A stretch of DNA of 64,000 bases. Source: Desulfoluna butyratoxydans. Lineage in GTDB: Bacteria > Desulfobacterota > Desulfobacteria > Desulfobacterales > Desulfolunaceae. Both the position numbers and the translations under genes were made by a program. This document shows, one piece after another, positions 8,178-15,409 of the stretch. The stretch lies in assembly GCF_900699765.1 (NCBI RefSeq), contig NZ_CAADHO010000010.1:175802-239801 (forward strand), given 5' to 3'. Every line of letters begins with the position of its first letter. Positions within the stretch are counted from its first letter, which is position 1. A model generated the notes under the pieces. That model ran no database searches. It was not told the DNA's origin and saw only the letters and a list, made by a program, of their open reading frames with translations.

Positions 8178-9104
8178 ATGAATATCAAAGAGAGAGTCAA
8201 ATCACTGCTCAAAGAGGCCGAGCTTTACAAGTCTCAGCGCCTCTTGAGAGAAGCCCGTAAAAAATACACCCTTGTCATCGACATTCTTCAACAACAGACC
8301 CGCATCCAGAATCGTGACGTCCTCATCGCAGCCGTGGAGAAAAAACGGGAAGATCTGGACCATGCCATTGCCAAGTGGGACCAGTCCCGTGTCAATCCCG
8401 AGGTTTCAAGCAAAGTCCAGGATTTGATCAAGCGGCTCTTCACCACGACCGAAGAGGGACTGAGCGACGATGAAAAAGAGATAAACGAAGCCATTACCCT
8501 TGCCAAGTTCGGTCAGCATCGAAAAGCCCTGGAAGAGTTCCGGCGACTGGTGCGCCGCCCCGGCATCAGCCTTTCGGCTGCGAAAAACGCTGTAAAATGC
8601 CATCTTGAGCTTTCCGAGGCCGCTGAGGCCGTGGATATGGTGAAGCGCTGGTGGTCAAAGGGCTTTTTTACTCCGGAGCAGTATACCTCCCTGACGCAGT
8701 TCATGCAGGCCGCCTTTGAGAAAAACGGCATCGCATGGGATGACGCCGCCATGGCCACCGACGGCGGGGCGGTTTCCCTGGAGGAGGACTTTACAGCTCC
8801 GGTGGACGACGATATCATTGACATCACGTCCATCGGCATCAATTTTCAAGGGGGGCCCATGGAGGGGCAGCACGTGGAACTGGATGTCAGCTTTCAGTCC
8901 GGGAGCCTGCTGAGCCTCATCGTGGGGAGCAGCGAAAAGGCGCTTCTGGAGTATTTGGGGAAAGGCAAGCCCATCCACGACGTCGATTTTTTCTCCCCCA
9001 TTGCAATTTTTAAAGGTGCTGCGGTGGTGGAATCCAACACCGAGATCCTCTCCGGCCCGAAAAAGGGGGATTTCAGTCTGGATATCCGTATCAACAGTAT
9101 GTAA
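8178..9104 (+). CDS. TPR-like protein of unknown function, first gene of cluster
   Basis: I do not recognise a named family for the 308-residue product. Residues 1-150 are helical and TPR-like (ERVKSLLKEAELYKSQRLLREARKKYTLVI, then KFGQHRKALEEFRRLV) and resemble the N-terminal extension of the ATPase encoded at 19384. The C-terminal third (about 205-308) looks beta-rich (GQHVELDVSFQSGSLLSLIVG) and may be a ligand or partner-binding domain. No signal peptide. ATG 8178 has CAGGGG upstream. It leads the co-directional run that includes MglA-like GTPases, so a scaffold or adaptor role is a reasonable inference only. Confidence 0.75.
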   Translation: MNIKERVKSLLKEAELYKSQRLLREARKKYTLVIDILQQQTRIQNRDVLIAAVEKKREDLDHAIAKWDQSRVNPEVSSKVQDLIKRLFTTTEEGLSDDEKEINEAITLAKFGQHRKALEEFRRLVRRPGISLSAAKNAVKCHLELSEAAEAVDMVKRWWSKGFFTPEQYTSLTQFMQAAFEKNGIAWDDAAMATDGGAVSLEEDFTAPVDDDIIDITSIGINFQGGPMEGQHVELDVSFQSGSLLSLIVGSSEKALLEYLGKGKPIHDVDFFSPIAIFKGAAVVESNTEILSGPKKGDFSLDIRINSM

Positions 9105-9197
9105 CCATGCCCACTGCATGGCGGGTGATGCAGACAATCCGTTTTCAACAGGTACAACGAAATGGGCCACGCCCATTTGCCACAATGCGGGAACCAT

Positions 9198-9812
9198 ATG
9201 GCCATATTTAACATCCAGAAGCGTGAAATTGAGTGCAAAATTGTCTACTACGGCCCCGGCAGGTGTGGGAAGACGACCAACCTCGAGTACATATTCAAAG
9301 CCTTTAAAAAACAGGTGACCGGTGAAATGGTCTCCGTGGATACCGAAGGGGACAGCACGCTTTTTTTTGACTTTCTTCCCATGGGGCTCGGCAAAATCAA
9401 CGGATGCGACGTGCGTGTCCAGATCTTTACCGTCCCCGGGCAGCAGAAGTACAGCTCCACCCGTAAGCTGGTGCTCAAGGGGCTGGACGGGGTCGTTTTT
9501 GTCGCCGACTCCCTGGCGGTTCGCCGGGAGAAGAACATGCTCTCCCTCAAAGACCTTCAGCAAAACCTGAAAGAGTACGGCCAGAGTATCACGCGGATTC
9601 CCCTGGTGCTCCAGTACAACAAACGGGACCTTGCCGATGAGGGGGTGCCCATCATGTCCGTTGAGCAGATGGAAAGGGACCTCAACCGCCAGCTCAAGGT
9701 GAAGAGTTTCGAAGCCAGCGCCACCCGGGGAACCGGTGTGGGCAAGACCCTTCAGGAGTGTCTCAAGCAGACCCTGATCTCTCTTCACAAGGAGTTGCAG
9801 TGGGCCAAGTAA
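9198..9812 (+). CDS. MglA-type small Ras-like GTPase, copy 1
   Basis: A 204-residue cytoplasmic GTPase of the MglA family, which in Myxococcus sets cell polarity and controls type IV pili and gliding. Motifs in order: P-loop GPGRCGKTTNLEYI (from about residue 19), FFDFLPMGLG, G3 region FTVPGQQKY (the family's TVPGQ in place of DTAGQ), and G4 NKRD. ATG 9198 is followed by AIFNIQKREIECKIVYYG, aligning with the second copy at 13675. Unlike Myxococcus MglA (GPGLSGKTT) both copies here carry Arg in the P-loop. A roadblock-type regulator is encoded 3.4 kb downstream. Confidence 0.88.
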   Translation: MAIFNIQKREIECKIVYYGPGRCGKTTNLEYIFKAFKKQVTGEMVSVDTEGDSTLFFDFLPMGLGKINGCDVRVQIFTVPGQQKYSSTRKLVLKGLDGVVFVADSLAVRREKNMLSLKDLQQNLKEYGQSITRIPLVLQYNKRDLADEGVPIMSVEQMERDLNRQLKVKSFEASATRGTGVGKTLQECLKQTLISLHKELQWAK

Positions 9813-9930
9813 GGGCCGGGGCGTCGCCCCTTGGCCTCTGGTATGCGACATTGCAGTAATGGTTGATGGAGACCGCGCCCATGGTGCGGTTTCTTTGTCC
9901 GTAAACCGATGAAAGACGATACGGGGCACG

Positions 9931-11094
9931 ATGAGTTCACAACCTGTACTGACAGGCGATTTAAGTTTTTTTGACCTTGCGGACCTTCTGCAGCTCCTCA
10001 GTGCCGACGGCAAGAGCGGCGTGGTGAAGCTCTCCAGTCGGTATGTGGAGACACCCGGCGTGATCTACGTCCTCGACGGCAATCCCGTCAACGCCTTCTG
10101 CGACGGCAGGGAAGGGGAGGAAGCCCTCTACGCCCTGTTCGGCTGGGGCGAGGGCGGCTTTGAGGTGTCCCGGGAAGAGTTTCCCGGCGATCGGGTCATT
10201 CAGAAATCCGCCATGGCCATCATTCTGGACGCCCTGAAGATGGTGGATGAAGGCGAGATCGAAAAGGTGGGGCCCGTCCAGTACACCGGGGACAAGATGC
10301 GGGACGAATCCGGTCGCATTCACCTGCCCGTGGCTCGCGGGCCCGCGTTCTCCGATTACATGTACCTCGCCGATGAAGAGGCTTTCCGGGCCGGGGACCG
10401 TATCATTGAGCAGGGTCGCCACGGCAACTGGATCTGGGTGGTCCTGGAGGGCGTGGTCAAGATCGTGAAGAACACCTCCATGGGCTCGGTGGTGGTCTCC
10501 CGTGTGGGGAGCGGCGCCTTTGTGGGGAATCTCTCCTCCATGACGCGACCCGATCACCCCCGCTCGGCCACAGCCGTGGCCGAAGGAGAGGTTCTTCTGG
10601 GGGTCATCGATACCCGGCAGCTTACCTCGGACCTTGCCGGACTCTCCGAGGATCTTCTGTACGTGGTCAGGGGCCTTGAGCACCGCCTTGCCATGATTTC
10701 GGACCGGGCCGTTGCGTTGAAGTACAGCGGGAAGCCCATGTCCGGTCTGCCCCGTGAGATCAAGCCCGTGGTTCGCCAGGGCGACCATGTCACCAAGATG
10801 TTTTCCATTGAAGCAGGCCAGGCCTATCTTGTTCAGGAGAACGGGGGAGAAAAGGTGTTTCTGGGTGCCATGGGGCCGGGGGACTTTATCGGCCGCCTGC
10901 CCATGTTCAAGCATGTCCATGAACCGGACATGGCCTCGGTATATGCCTCACCGGACTTGAAACTCAGCATTCTGGATACGGATGTGTTGATGGCTGAGTA
11001 TGACAAAGCGCCGAACCTTATCAAGAATATGATCGAGTACACCTCGGTCTGTGTCTCCCTGATTACGGACCTGGCCTCTCGAAATATTTTGTAA
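9931..11094 (+). CDS. DUF4388 protein with two cyclic-nucleotide-binding-like domains
   Basis: The 387-residue product begins with a DUF4388 (PATAN-like) domain, about residues 7-100 (LTGDLSFFDLADLLQLLSADGKSGVVKL, GVIYVLDGNPVNAFCDGREGEEAL). A cNMP-binding-like fold follows at about 140-240 (FRAGDRIIEQGRHGNWIWVVLEGVVKIV, GAFVGNLS) and a second, more degenerate one at about 275-365 (VVRQGDHVTKMFSIEAGQAYLVQ, GPGDFIGRLPMF). There is no DNA-binding helix-turn-helix at the end, so it is not a CRP-type transcription factor. It probably relays a signal through protein contacts. It lies 118 bp after the first GTPase. Confidence 0.75.
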   Translation: MSSQPVLTGDLSFFDLADLLQLLSADGKSGVVKLSSRYVETPGVIYVLDGNPVNAFCDGREGEEALYALFGWGEGGFEVSREEFPGDRVIQKSAMAIILDALKMVDEGEIEKVGPVQYTGDKMRDESGRIHLPVARGPAFSDYMYLADEEAFRAGDRIIEQGRHGNWIWVVLEGVVKIVKNTSMGSVVVSRVGSGAFVGNLSSMTRPDHPRSATAVAEGEVLLGVIDTRQLTSDLAGLSEDLLYVVRGLEHRLAMISDRAVALKYSGKPMSGLPREIKPVVRQGDHVTKMFSIEAGQAYLVQENGGEKVFLGAMGPGDFIGRLPMFKHVHEPDMASVYASPDLKLSILDTDVLMAEYDKAPNLIKNMIEYTSVCVSLITDLASRNIL

Positions 11095-11292
11095 GTTTAG
11101 ATGCCGCCACGGACCTTTGAAAACCTGCCGATACGACGCCATGGCCCTTCCGTTGGTTCCGGGAGCCTGTGGCCGTTGCAGGTTTAACGTTTTTTGGTGC
11201 ATCCACACGATATGGTGTTGACGCAGGGGAAGGGGTGCCGGCCTTTTCCTGCAGACGAAGAGTGTCCGGTACCAACCGTCAGGACTGCCCCC

Positions 11293-11628
11293 ATGGAAAA
11301 AAGAAAACACACACGCTACAACTCGACCAACCTCCTTTCCTACGCCTGTGTCAATGCGGAGAACACCGTGGTCCAGCAGGGCATGGGAAAAACCCTCGAC
11401 GTCAGCGAAGGGGGAATCCTTCTGGAGACCCATGTTCCCATTGACCCCAACCACAGAGTTCATCTGGACATCGGGTTCAGGGACGATGTGGTGGAGATTG
11501 TCGGCGAGGTGGCCTACACCCGCACGGGGAAGACCGGGCGTGCTGAATCCGGAATCCGTTTTGGAGAACTCAGCGACAGGGACCATGAGATCCTTCTCAA
11601 GTTTGTCGAGGGGTTCCAGAAGGGGTAG
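11293..11628 (+). CDS. PilZ-domain c-di-GMP-binding protein
   Basis: A 111-residue single-domain PilZ protein. Both c-di-GMP contact motifs are intact: RKHTR (RxxxR) at residues 3-7 and DVSEGG (DxSxxG) about 30 residues later, followed by the beta-barrel. ATG 11293 is chosen because AGGA lies at 11281-11284 and the product then starts directly at the PilZ motif; the frame is open to 11194 but the extra residues look non-coding. It is the first of three PilZ proteins in the cluster. Confidence 0.85.
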   Translation: MEKRKHTRYNSTNLLSYACVNAENTVVQQGMGKTLDVSEGGILLETHVPIDPNHRVHLDIGFRDDVVEIVGEVAYTRTGKTGRAESGIRFGELSDRDHEILLKFVEGFQKG

Positions 11629-11939
11629 CTCTCGGGGTGGTCCCGGCGGTAAGTCGTCGGAATGATACTGTCTGGCCTTGCCTTTGGGCTCCGCGGTGCC
11701 ATGCCATGGACCCGGGTCCGGCTTTTCGGGAGACATCCGTCGGTTCCGGGGAGGAAGCAGCTGGCCGCCAGTGCTTTTGGGGCCTGGATTGTGTGCGTCC
11801 TGAGAAGGAACACCGACCTGAAACCTTTGGATTTACCTGTTATTGAATAAGTGCTATACAGTGAGGCAAAATAAATACCGGCCTGCAATGGGCATGATGT
11901 TTTTTTAAACCGAGTTTATCTTCTTTATGGAGTAATGGT
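11629..11939 (+). other. Intergenic region before purC
   Basis: A 311-bp gap without a supportable gene. It holds the purC promoter candidate at 11832-11860 and a GGAG Shine-Dalgarno at 11929-11932. Confidence 0.5.
11832..11860 (+). promoter_or_regulatory. Candidate purC promoter
   Basis: TTTACC (11832-11837) and TATACA (11855-11860) are separated by 17 nt, a plausible sigma-70 -35/-10 pair about 80 nt before the purC start. It implies purC can be transcribed independently of the flanking signalling genes. Confidence 0.45.
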
Positions 11940-12815
11940 ATGTACACCAGCAATCTTGAAGGCGTTCAACTGGTTCAGAAAGGGAAAGTACGGGACATCT
12001 ACGATCTTGGAGATTCCCTCTTGATGGTGGCAACGGACAGGCTCTCGGCCTTTGACGTGGTGCTGCCCGATCCCATCCCCGAAAAAGGGCGGGTCCTGAC
12101 CCAGATTTCACTGTACTGGTATGAGCAGATGCGCTCTCTCATCGACAACCACCTGATCACAGCGGATGTGGACGCGTACCCTGAGATCCTGAAGCCCCAC
12201 GCGGAAGCCCTCAGGGGCCGCAGCATGATCGTCAGGAAAGCCAAGCCCCTGATGGTTGAGTGTGTGGTGAGGGGATATATCTCCGGGTCCGGCTGGAAGT
12301 CCTACAAGAAAGACGGTACCGTGTGCGGTATCCCCCTGCCCGAAGGCCTGAAGGAGTCGGATCGCCTGGCCGAGCCCCTCTTTACCCCCTCCACCAAAGC
12401 AGACGTGGGCGACCACGATATCAACATCTCCTTTGAAGAGGCCGCCGAGATCATCGGGGCGGACATGGCGGAAAAGGTTCGGGACATCAGCCTTGCCATC
12501 TACAACAAAGGGGTTGAGGTCGCCGCTGAAAAGGGCATCATCATCGCTGATACCAAATTTGAGTTCGGGATCTGCGACGGCGAGCTGATCCTCATCGATG
12601 AAGTCTTGACCCCGGACTCTTCCCGATTCTGGCCCAAGGCCACCTACAAGCCCGGTGGCGCTCAGGAGAGCTTTGACAAGCAGTTTGTCCGGGATTACCT
12701 GGAGACCCTGACCTGGGATAAAACCCCTCCGGGACCCTCCATCCCCGGGGAGGTGCTTGAGCGCACGTCCAAAAAATATCTGGAAGCCCTCGAACTCTTC
12801 ACGGGAAAGGCTTAA
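11940..12815 (+). CDS. purC: Phosphoribosylaminoimidazole-succinocarboxamide synthase
   Basis: SAICAR synthetase joins CAIR and aspartate with ATP in step 8 of IMP synthesis. The 291-residue product has the classic N-terminus (VQKGKVRDIYDLGDSLLMVATDRLSAFDVVL), the MVECVVRGYISGSGWKSY block and the IIADTKFEFG motif. It is the longer SAICAR synthetase form found in many proteobacteria. ATG 11940 is preceded by GGAG. It is the only obvious metabolic gene embedded in a run of signalling genes; its own promoter and downstream terminator suggest independent expression. Confidence 0.96.
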   Translation: MYTSNLEGVQLVQKGKVRDIYDLGDSLLMVATDRLSAFDVVLPDPIPEKGRVLTQISLYWYEQMRSLIDNHLITADVDAYPEILKPHAEALRGRSMIVRKAKPLMVECVVRGYISGSGWKSYKKDGTVCGIPLPEGLKESDRLAEPLFTPSTKADVGDHDINISFEEAAEIIGADMAEKVRDISLAIYNKGVEVAAEKGIIIADTKFEFGICDGELILIDEVLTPDSSRFWPKATYKPGGAQESFDKQFVRDYLETLTWDKTPPGPSIPGEVLERTSKKYLEALELFTGKA

Positions 12816-12829
12816 GGGGCATCGCACCC

Positions 12830-12976
12830 ATGAGCGACATACGCCCCATGACGCCTTTCCTTGCCCGCACCGGGAGCGCTGTGTCCTCAGAGATGCCGGA
12901 GTGCCCTGTTATTGAAGAGGATCATTTCCTTGCAGGGCCTCTGCCGGAAAACCCCCCGAACACACATTTACCGTAG
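12830..12976 (+). CDS. Possible small ORF after purC
   Basis: A 48-codon frame starts with ATG at 12830, 14 nt after the purC stop, and ends at TAG 12974-12976, just before the terminator hairpin at 12980. AGGGG around 12814-12818 is a possible Shine-Dalgarno at slightly long spacing. The peptide (MSDIRPMTPFLARTGS..., ending PPNTHLP) has no recognised domain or membrane segment. It may be chance; conservation in relatives would decide. Confidence 0.22.
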   Translation: MSDIRPMTPFLARTGSAVSSEMPECPVIEEDHFLAGPLPENPPNTHLP

Positions 12977-12979
12977 AAA

Positions 12980-13014
12980 ACAAACAGCGGATCAACACGT
13001 GATCCGCTGTTTGT
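12980..13014 (+). terminator. Strong hairpin terminating purC
   Basis: ACAAACAGCGGATC (12980-12993) pairs with GATCCGCTGTTTGT (13001-13014) around a 7-nt loop. It is followed by CATTTGTTTTAA, a moderately T-rich tail. Confidence 0.7.
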
Positions 13015-13021
13015 CATTTGT

Positions 13022-13045
13022 TTTAAATTGATTAATCAATTTAAA
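13022..13045. promoter_or_regulatory. Perfect 24-bp AT-rich palindrome
   Basis: Bases 13022-13045 form a perfect palindrome centred on TTGATTAATCAA, flanked by TTTAAA. It sits between the purC terminator and the roadblock gene, a position fitting an operator for a dimeric regulator; it may alternatively be a cruciform or part of an AT-rich promoter. Confidence 0.4.
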
Positions 13046-13216
13046 TGAGCTATAGGGTTATAGGATCTGCCTGTTATTACTTAGGATCAATGTTTTCTGG
13101 TCTGTTCGAGTAACCGGTTGATATCGACAGAAGAAACCTCTGCCTGTAGACATTCCAGACGCACTGCCGCCAGGCATGAAACCCATCAACAGATACGGAG
13201 CGAAGGACCCGCCAAT

Positions 13217-13612
13217 ATGGATTTTCCCTTTGATTTCAGTAAAAAACAACTTGAATCCATTGAAGATGTCCTGAATGAAGAGCTCATTGAGCTCGGTGTT
13301 CAGAGCGTTGTGCTTATCGACCTGGCAGGCAACGTGATTGTCAACCTGGACAACGGTCGGTGCCAACATGACGTGTATTCGCTTGCGGCCCTTGCTGCCG
13401 CGAACTTCGGTGCGGTCAGTGCCATGGCCAACATCATCGGAGAGGAAGAGTTTTCTCTGTTGTTCCATAAGGGGGAAAGCGACAGCATTCATTTCAGCAA
13501 AATTGGAACCGATTTGCTTCTCCTGACCATTTTCGGAAAAGATGTGTCCCTGGGATTTCTTCGCTTGAAAGTCAACGAGGCAAACGACAGGATCCGGGAC
13601 CTCCTGGTTTAG
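13217..13612 (+). CDS. Roadblock/LC7-like protein
   Basis: The 131-residue product fits the roadblock/LC7 fold: an N-terminal helix (KKQLESIEDVLNEEL), then GVQSVVLIDLAGNVIVN, a long central helix (YSLAALAAANFGAVSAMANII) and beta strands ending SDSIHFSKIGTDLLLLTIF. Roadblock proteins such as MglB act as GTPase-activating or docking partners of MglA-type GTPases. An MglA-like GTPase gene follows after 62 bp, supporting a functional pair. ATG 13217 has AAGGA at 13203-13207. GAP activity is inferred. Confidence 0.75.
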   Translation: MDFPFDFSKKQLESIEDVLNEELIELGVQSVVLIDLAGNVIVNLDNGRCQHDVYSLAALAAANFGAVSAMANIIGEEEFSLLFHKGESDSIHFSKIGTDLLLLTIFGKDVSLGFLRLKVNEANDRIRDLLV

Positions 13613-13674
13613 AGGCGTCGGACCGCCGGCATGTTAGAGAATCCGGGCAATCATGTATCAGAGAGGTTAATGGT

Positions 13675-14295
13675 TTGGCACTGATAAATCCAAAAAAACG
13701 TGAAGTCCAAGTTAAGATTGTCTATTATGGTCCGGGCAGGGGGGGCAAGACCACAAATCTGGAGTACATCAACGAAAAGTTCCGAAGCAGGATCAAGAGT
13801 GAAATGGTGACGGTGAAGACTTACAACGACCGCACCCTTTTTTTTGACTTCCTGCCCTTTGACATCGGGATGATCAAGGGGTACACCATTAAAGTGCAAT
13901 TCTACACCGTTCCAGGGCAGGTAAAGTACAACGCCACCCGAAAGCTGGTGCTGCGCGGTGTGGACGGGATCGTATTTGTTGCTGATTCCATGACGCTGAG
14001 GCAGGAGATGAACATCCGTTCCCTGGAAAACCTGGCGGAAAACCTTGTCTCCTTCAACAAGAACATCGAAACCATTCCGCTGGTCATGCAGTACAACAAG
14101 CGGGACCTGGAATCCGAGGGAATCCCGGTCCTGCCCGTGGAGGTGATGGAAAAAGACCTCAACACAAGCCTCAAAGCACCCTACTACACAGCCAGTGCCG
14201 TGAACGGCGATAACGTGGCGGTGACCATGAAGCGGATCATCTCCATGACGGTGATGTCCATTCGCGAAAAGCTTGAGCTCGGAGGGAGTGTTTAA
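13675..14295 (+). CDS. MglA-type small Ras-like GTPase, copy 2
   Basis: A 206-residue paralogue of the GTPase at 9198. Motifs: P-loop GPGRGGKTTNLEYI, LFFDFLPFDIG, the family G3 YTVPGQVKY, G4 NKRD, and a C-terminal SAVNGDNV region matching G5. Start is TTG 13675, with AGAGG at 13662-13666 spaced 8 nt; this gives MALINPKKREVQVKIVYYG, aligned with copy 1. It directly follows a roadblock gene and is separated by 2 nt from the next gene, so it is surely translated as part of an operon. Confidence 0.9.
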   Translation: MALINPKKREVQVKIVYYGPGRGGKTTNLEYINEKFRSRIKSEMVTVKTYNDRTLFFDFLPFDIGMIKGYTIKVQFYTVPGQVKYNATRKLVLRGVDGIVFVADSMTLRQEMNIRSLENLAENLVSFNKNIETIPLVMQYNKRDLESEGIPVLPVEVMEKDLNTSLKAPYYTASAVNGDNVAVTMKRIISMTVMSIREKLELGGSV

Positions 14296-14297
14296 CA

Positions 14298-14846
14298 ATG
14301 ACGATAAACGGTTCATCCATGAACGAAGAGCTGGACAGCCGCCTGGACGAGCTGTTCGACGACAGCCCGGCCCAGAAGCCGGAGACCTCCGGGGACCCCC
14401 TGGAAACCCTCAAGGCCGTGATCCTTGAGATGGAGTGGGAGATCGGGGACAAAAACCTCGATGCCTACCTGCAGGAGTTGAAACGTCTCGGGGGCAGCTG
14501 CTGCGACGACAAGGCGCTGACCATCTATATCAAACTCCTCGACACCATCGGCCGCTACCTGAAAGCCAAAAAAGCCGCCGCCCATCCCGAAACCGTCTCG
14601 TTTTTGAAATCCCTTTTCGACAGCTTTGAGGCGGCCGTGGCCTCGGGCATGTCCGAAGAACAGAAAAATCGTGCGGCGGCATACCATGTACGTGAGTTCA
14701 AGAGGTTCAAGGCGCTCATTGCCCAACACGGGGCGGCGAAACCGTCTGCCTCCGGCAGGGCAGGGGTCGGGCTTTCCGATGAGGTGAAGGCCTTTATTCG
14801 TCAGGCGGTTCGAGAGGAGATCGCTCGGTTGGTGAAACGGAAATAG
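14298..14846 (+). CDS. Unknown helical protein co-transcribed with MglA-like GTPase
   Basis: A 182-residue soluble protein with no family I can name. Residues 1-35 are acidic and probably disordered (NEELDSRLDELFDDSPAQKPE); the middle is predicted helical (LETLKAVILEMEWEIGDKNLDAYLQELKRL, then LTIYIKLLDTIGRYLKAKKA); a short linker leads to an amphipathic C-terminal helix (DEVKAFIRQAVREEIARLVKRK). It starts 2 nt after the GTPase stop. An effector or scaffold for the GTPase is the simplest inference. Confidence 0.75.
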   Translation: MTINGSSMNEELDSRLDELFDDSPAQKPETSGDPLETLKAVILEMEWEIGDKNLDAYLQELKRLGGSCCDDKALTIYIKLLDTIGRYLKAKKAAAHPETVSFLKSLFDSFEAAVASGMSEEQKNRAAAYHVREFKRFKALIAQHGAAKPSASGRAGVGLSDEVKAFIRQAVREEIARLVKRK

Positions 14847-14864
14847 GAGCAAGTGCAGGTTGCC

Positions 14865-15326
14865 ATGGTTTTAAAAGGAAACATCGCGTCGTCCGTATAC
14901 CGGCGAGCCGTCAGAGAGGACCTGGGTGAGGTGTCGCTGGACAGCCGCATGCTCACCCTGCTGATGCAGCTCAACGGTGAAAAAAATACCGCCGAGCTTG
15001 CCGGAGAACTCGGGCTGACCCTGTCCGATATCCGGGATGTCCTGATTCGCCTGGATCACCTCGGCCTCATTGAGGAAGTGGTCTCTTCGGTGCCGACTCT
15101 GTCGGGTGATTTTTACCCTTTTCTTACGGATCAGCTCTCCAAGGCCATGGGCCCCATGGCGGAGATCCTCCTTGAGGACCTTCTCCAGGAGATGGCCCTT
15201 GATCGTGAGAGCATTCCCCTGACACGTGCGGCTGAGCTGGTGGACGCCCTGGCCCGGGAAATCCCCCGGGATGAAAAGAGAGCGGAGTTCCAGCAGGTCC
15301 TGTTGTCGAGGCTAAAGAATTTCTGA
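14865..15326 (+). CDS. Winged-helix-like protein of unknown function
   Basis: The 153-residue product carries a winged-helix-like segment (residues about 20-70: LDSRMLTLLMQLNGEKNTAELAGELGLTLSDIRDVLIRLDHLGLIEEV), typical of DUF4388-associated and PqqD-like adaptor modules as well as DNA-binding proteins. The C-terminal half is helical (ILLEDLLQEMALDRESIPLTRAAELVDALAREI). I chose ATG 14865; an in-frame GTG at 14853 lies closer to AGGAG (14845-14849) and is possible. DNA binding is not demonstrated; a protein-interaction role in the cluster is equally likely. Confidence 0.7.
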   Translation: MVLKGNIASSVYRRAVREDLGEVSLDSRMLTLLMQLNGEKNTAELAGELGLTLSDIRDVLIRLDHLGLIEEVVSSVPTLSGDFYPFLTDQLSKAMGPMAEILLEDLLQEMALDRESIPLTRAAELVDALAREIPRDEKRAEFQQVLLSRLKNF

Positions 15327-15409
15327 CGGACCCACTGCAGGCCAGAGCACCTCAATTCCAACGGTGACAATCCCCAACGAGATTTCAACAGTCAAGGAGC
15401 AAGCAGGGT

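Noticed and set aside
7586..8212. 208-aa minus-strand frame in the long intergenic region
   Set aside because: It overlaps the start of the well-supported gene at 8178 and contains the promoter sequence; no recognisable domain.
13022..13045. FNR-type site
   Set aside because: The centre has TTGAT and ATCAA separated by 2 nt rather than the 4 nt of an FNR box.
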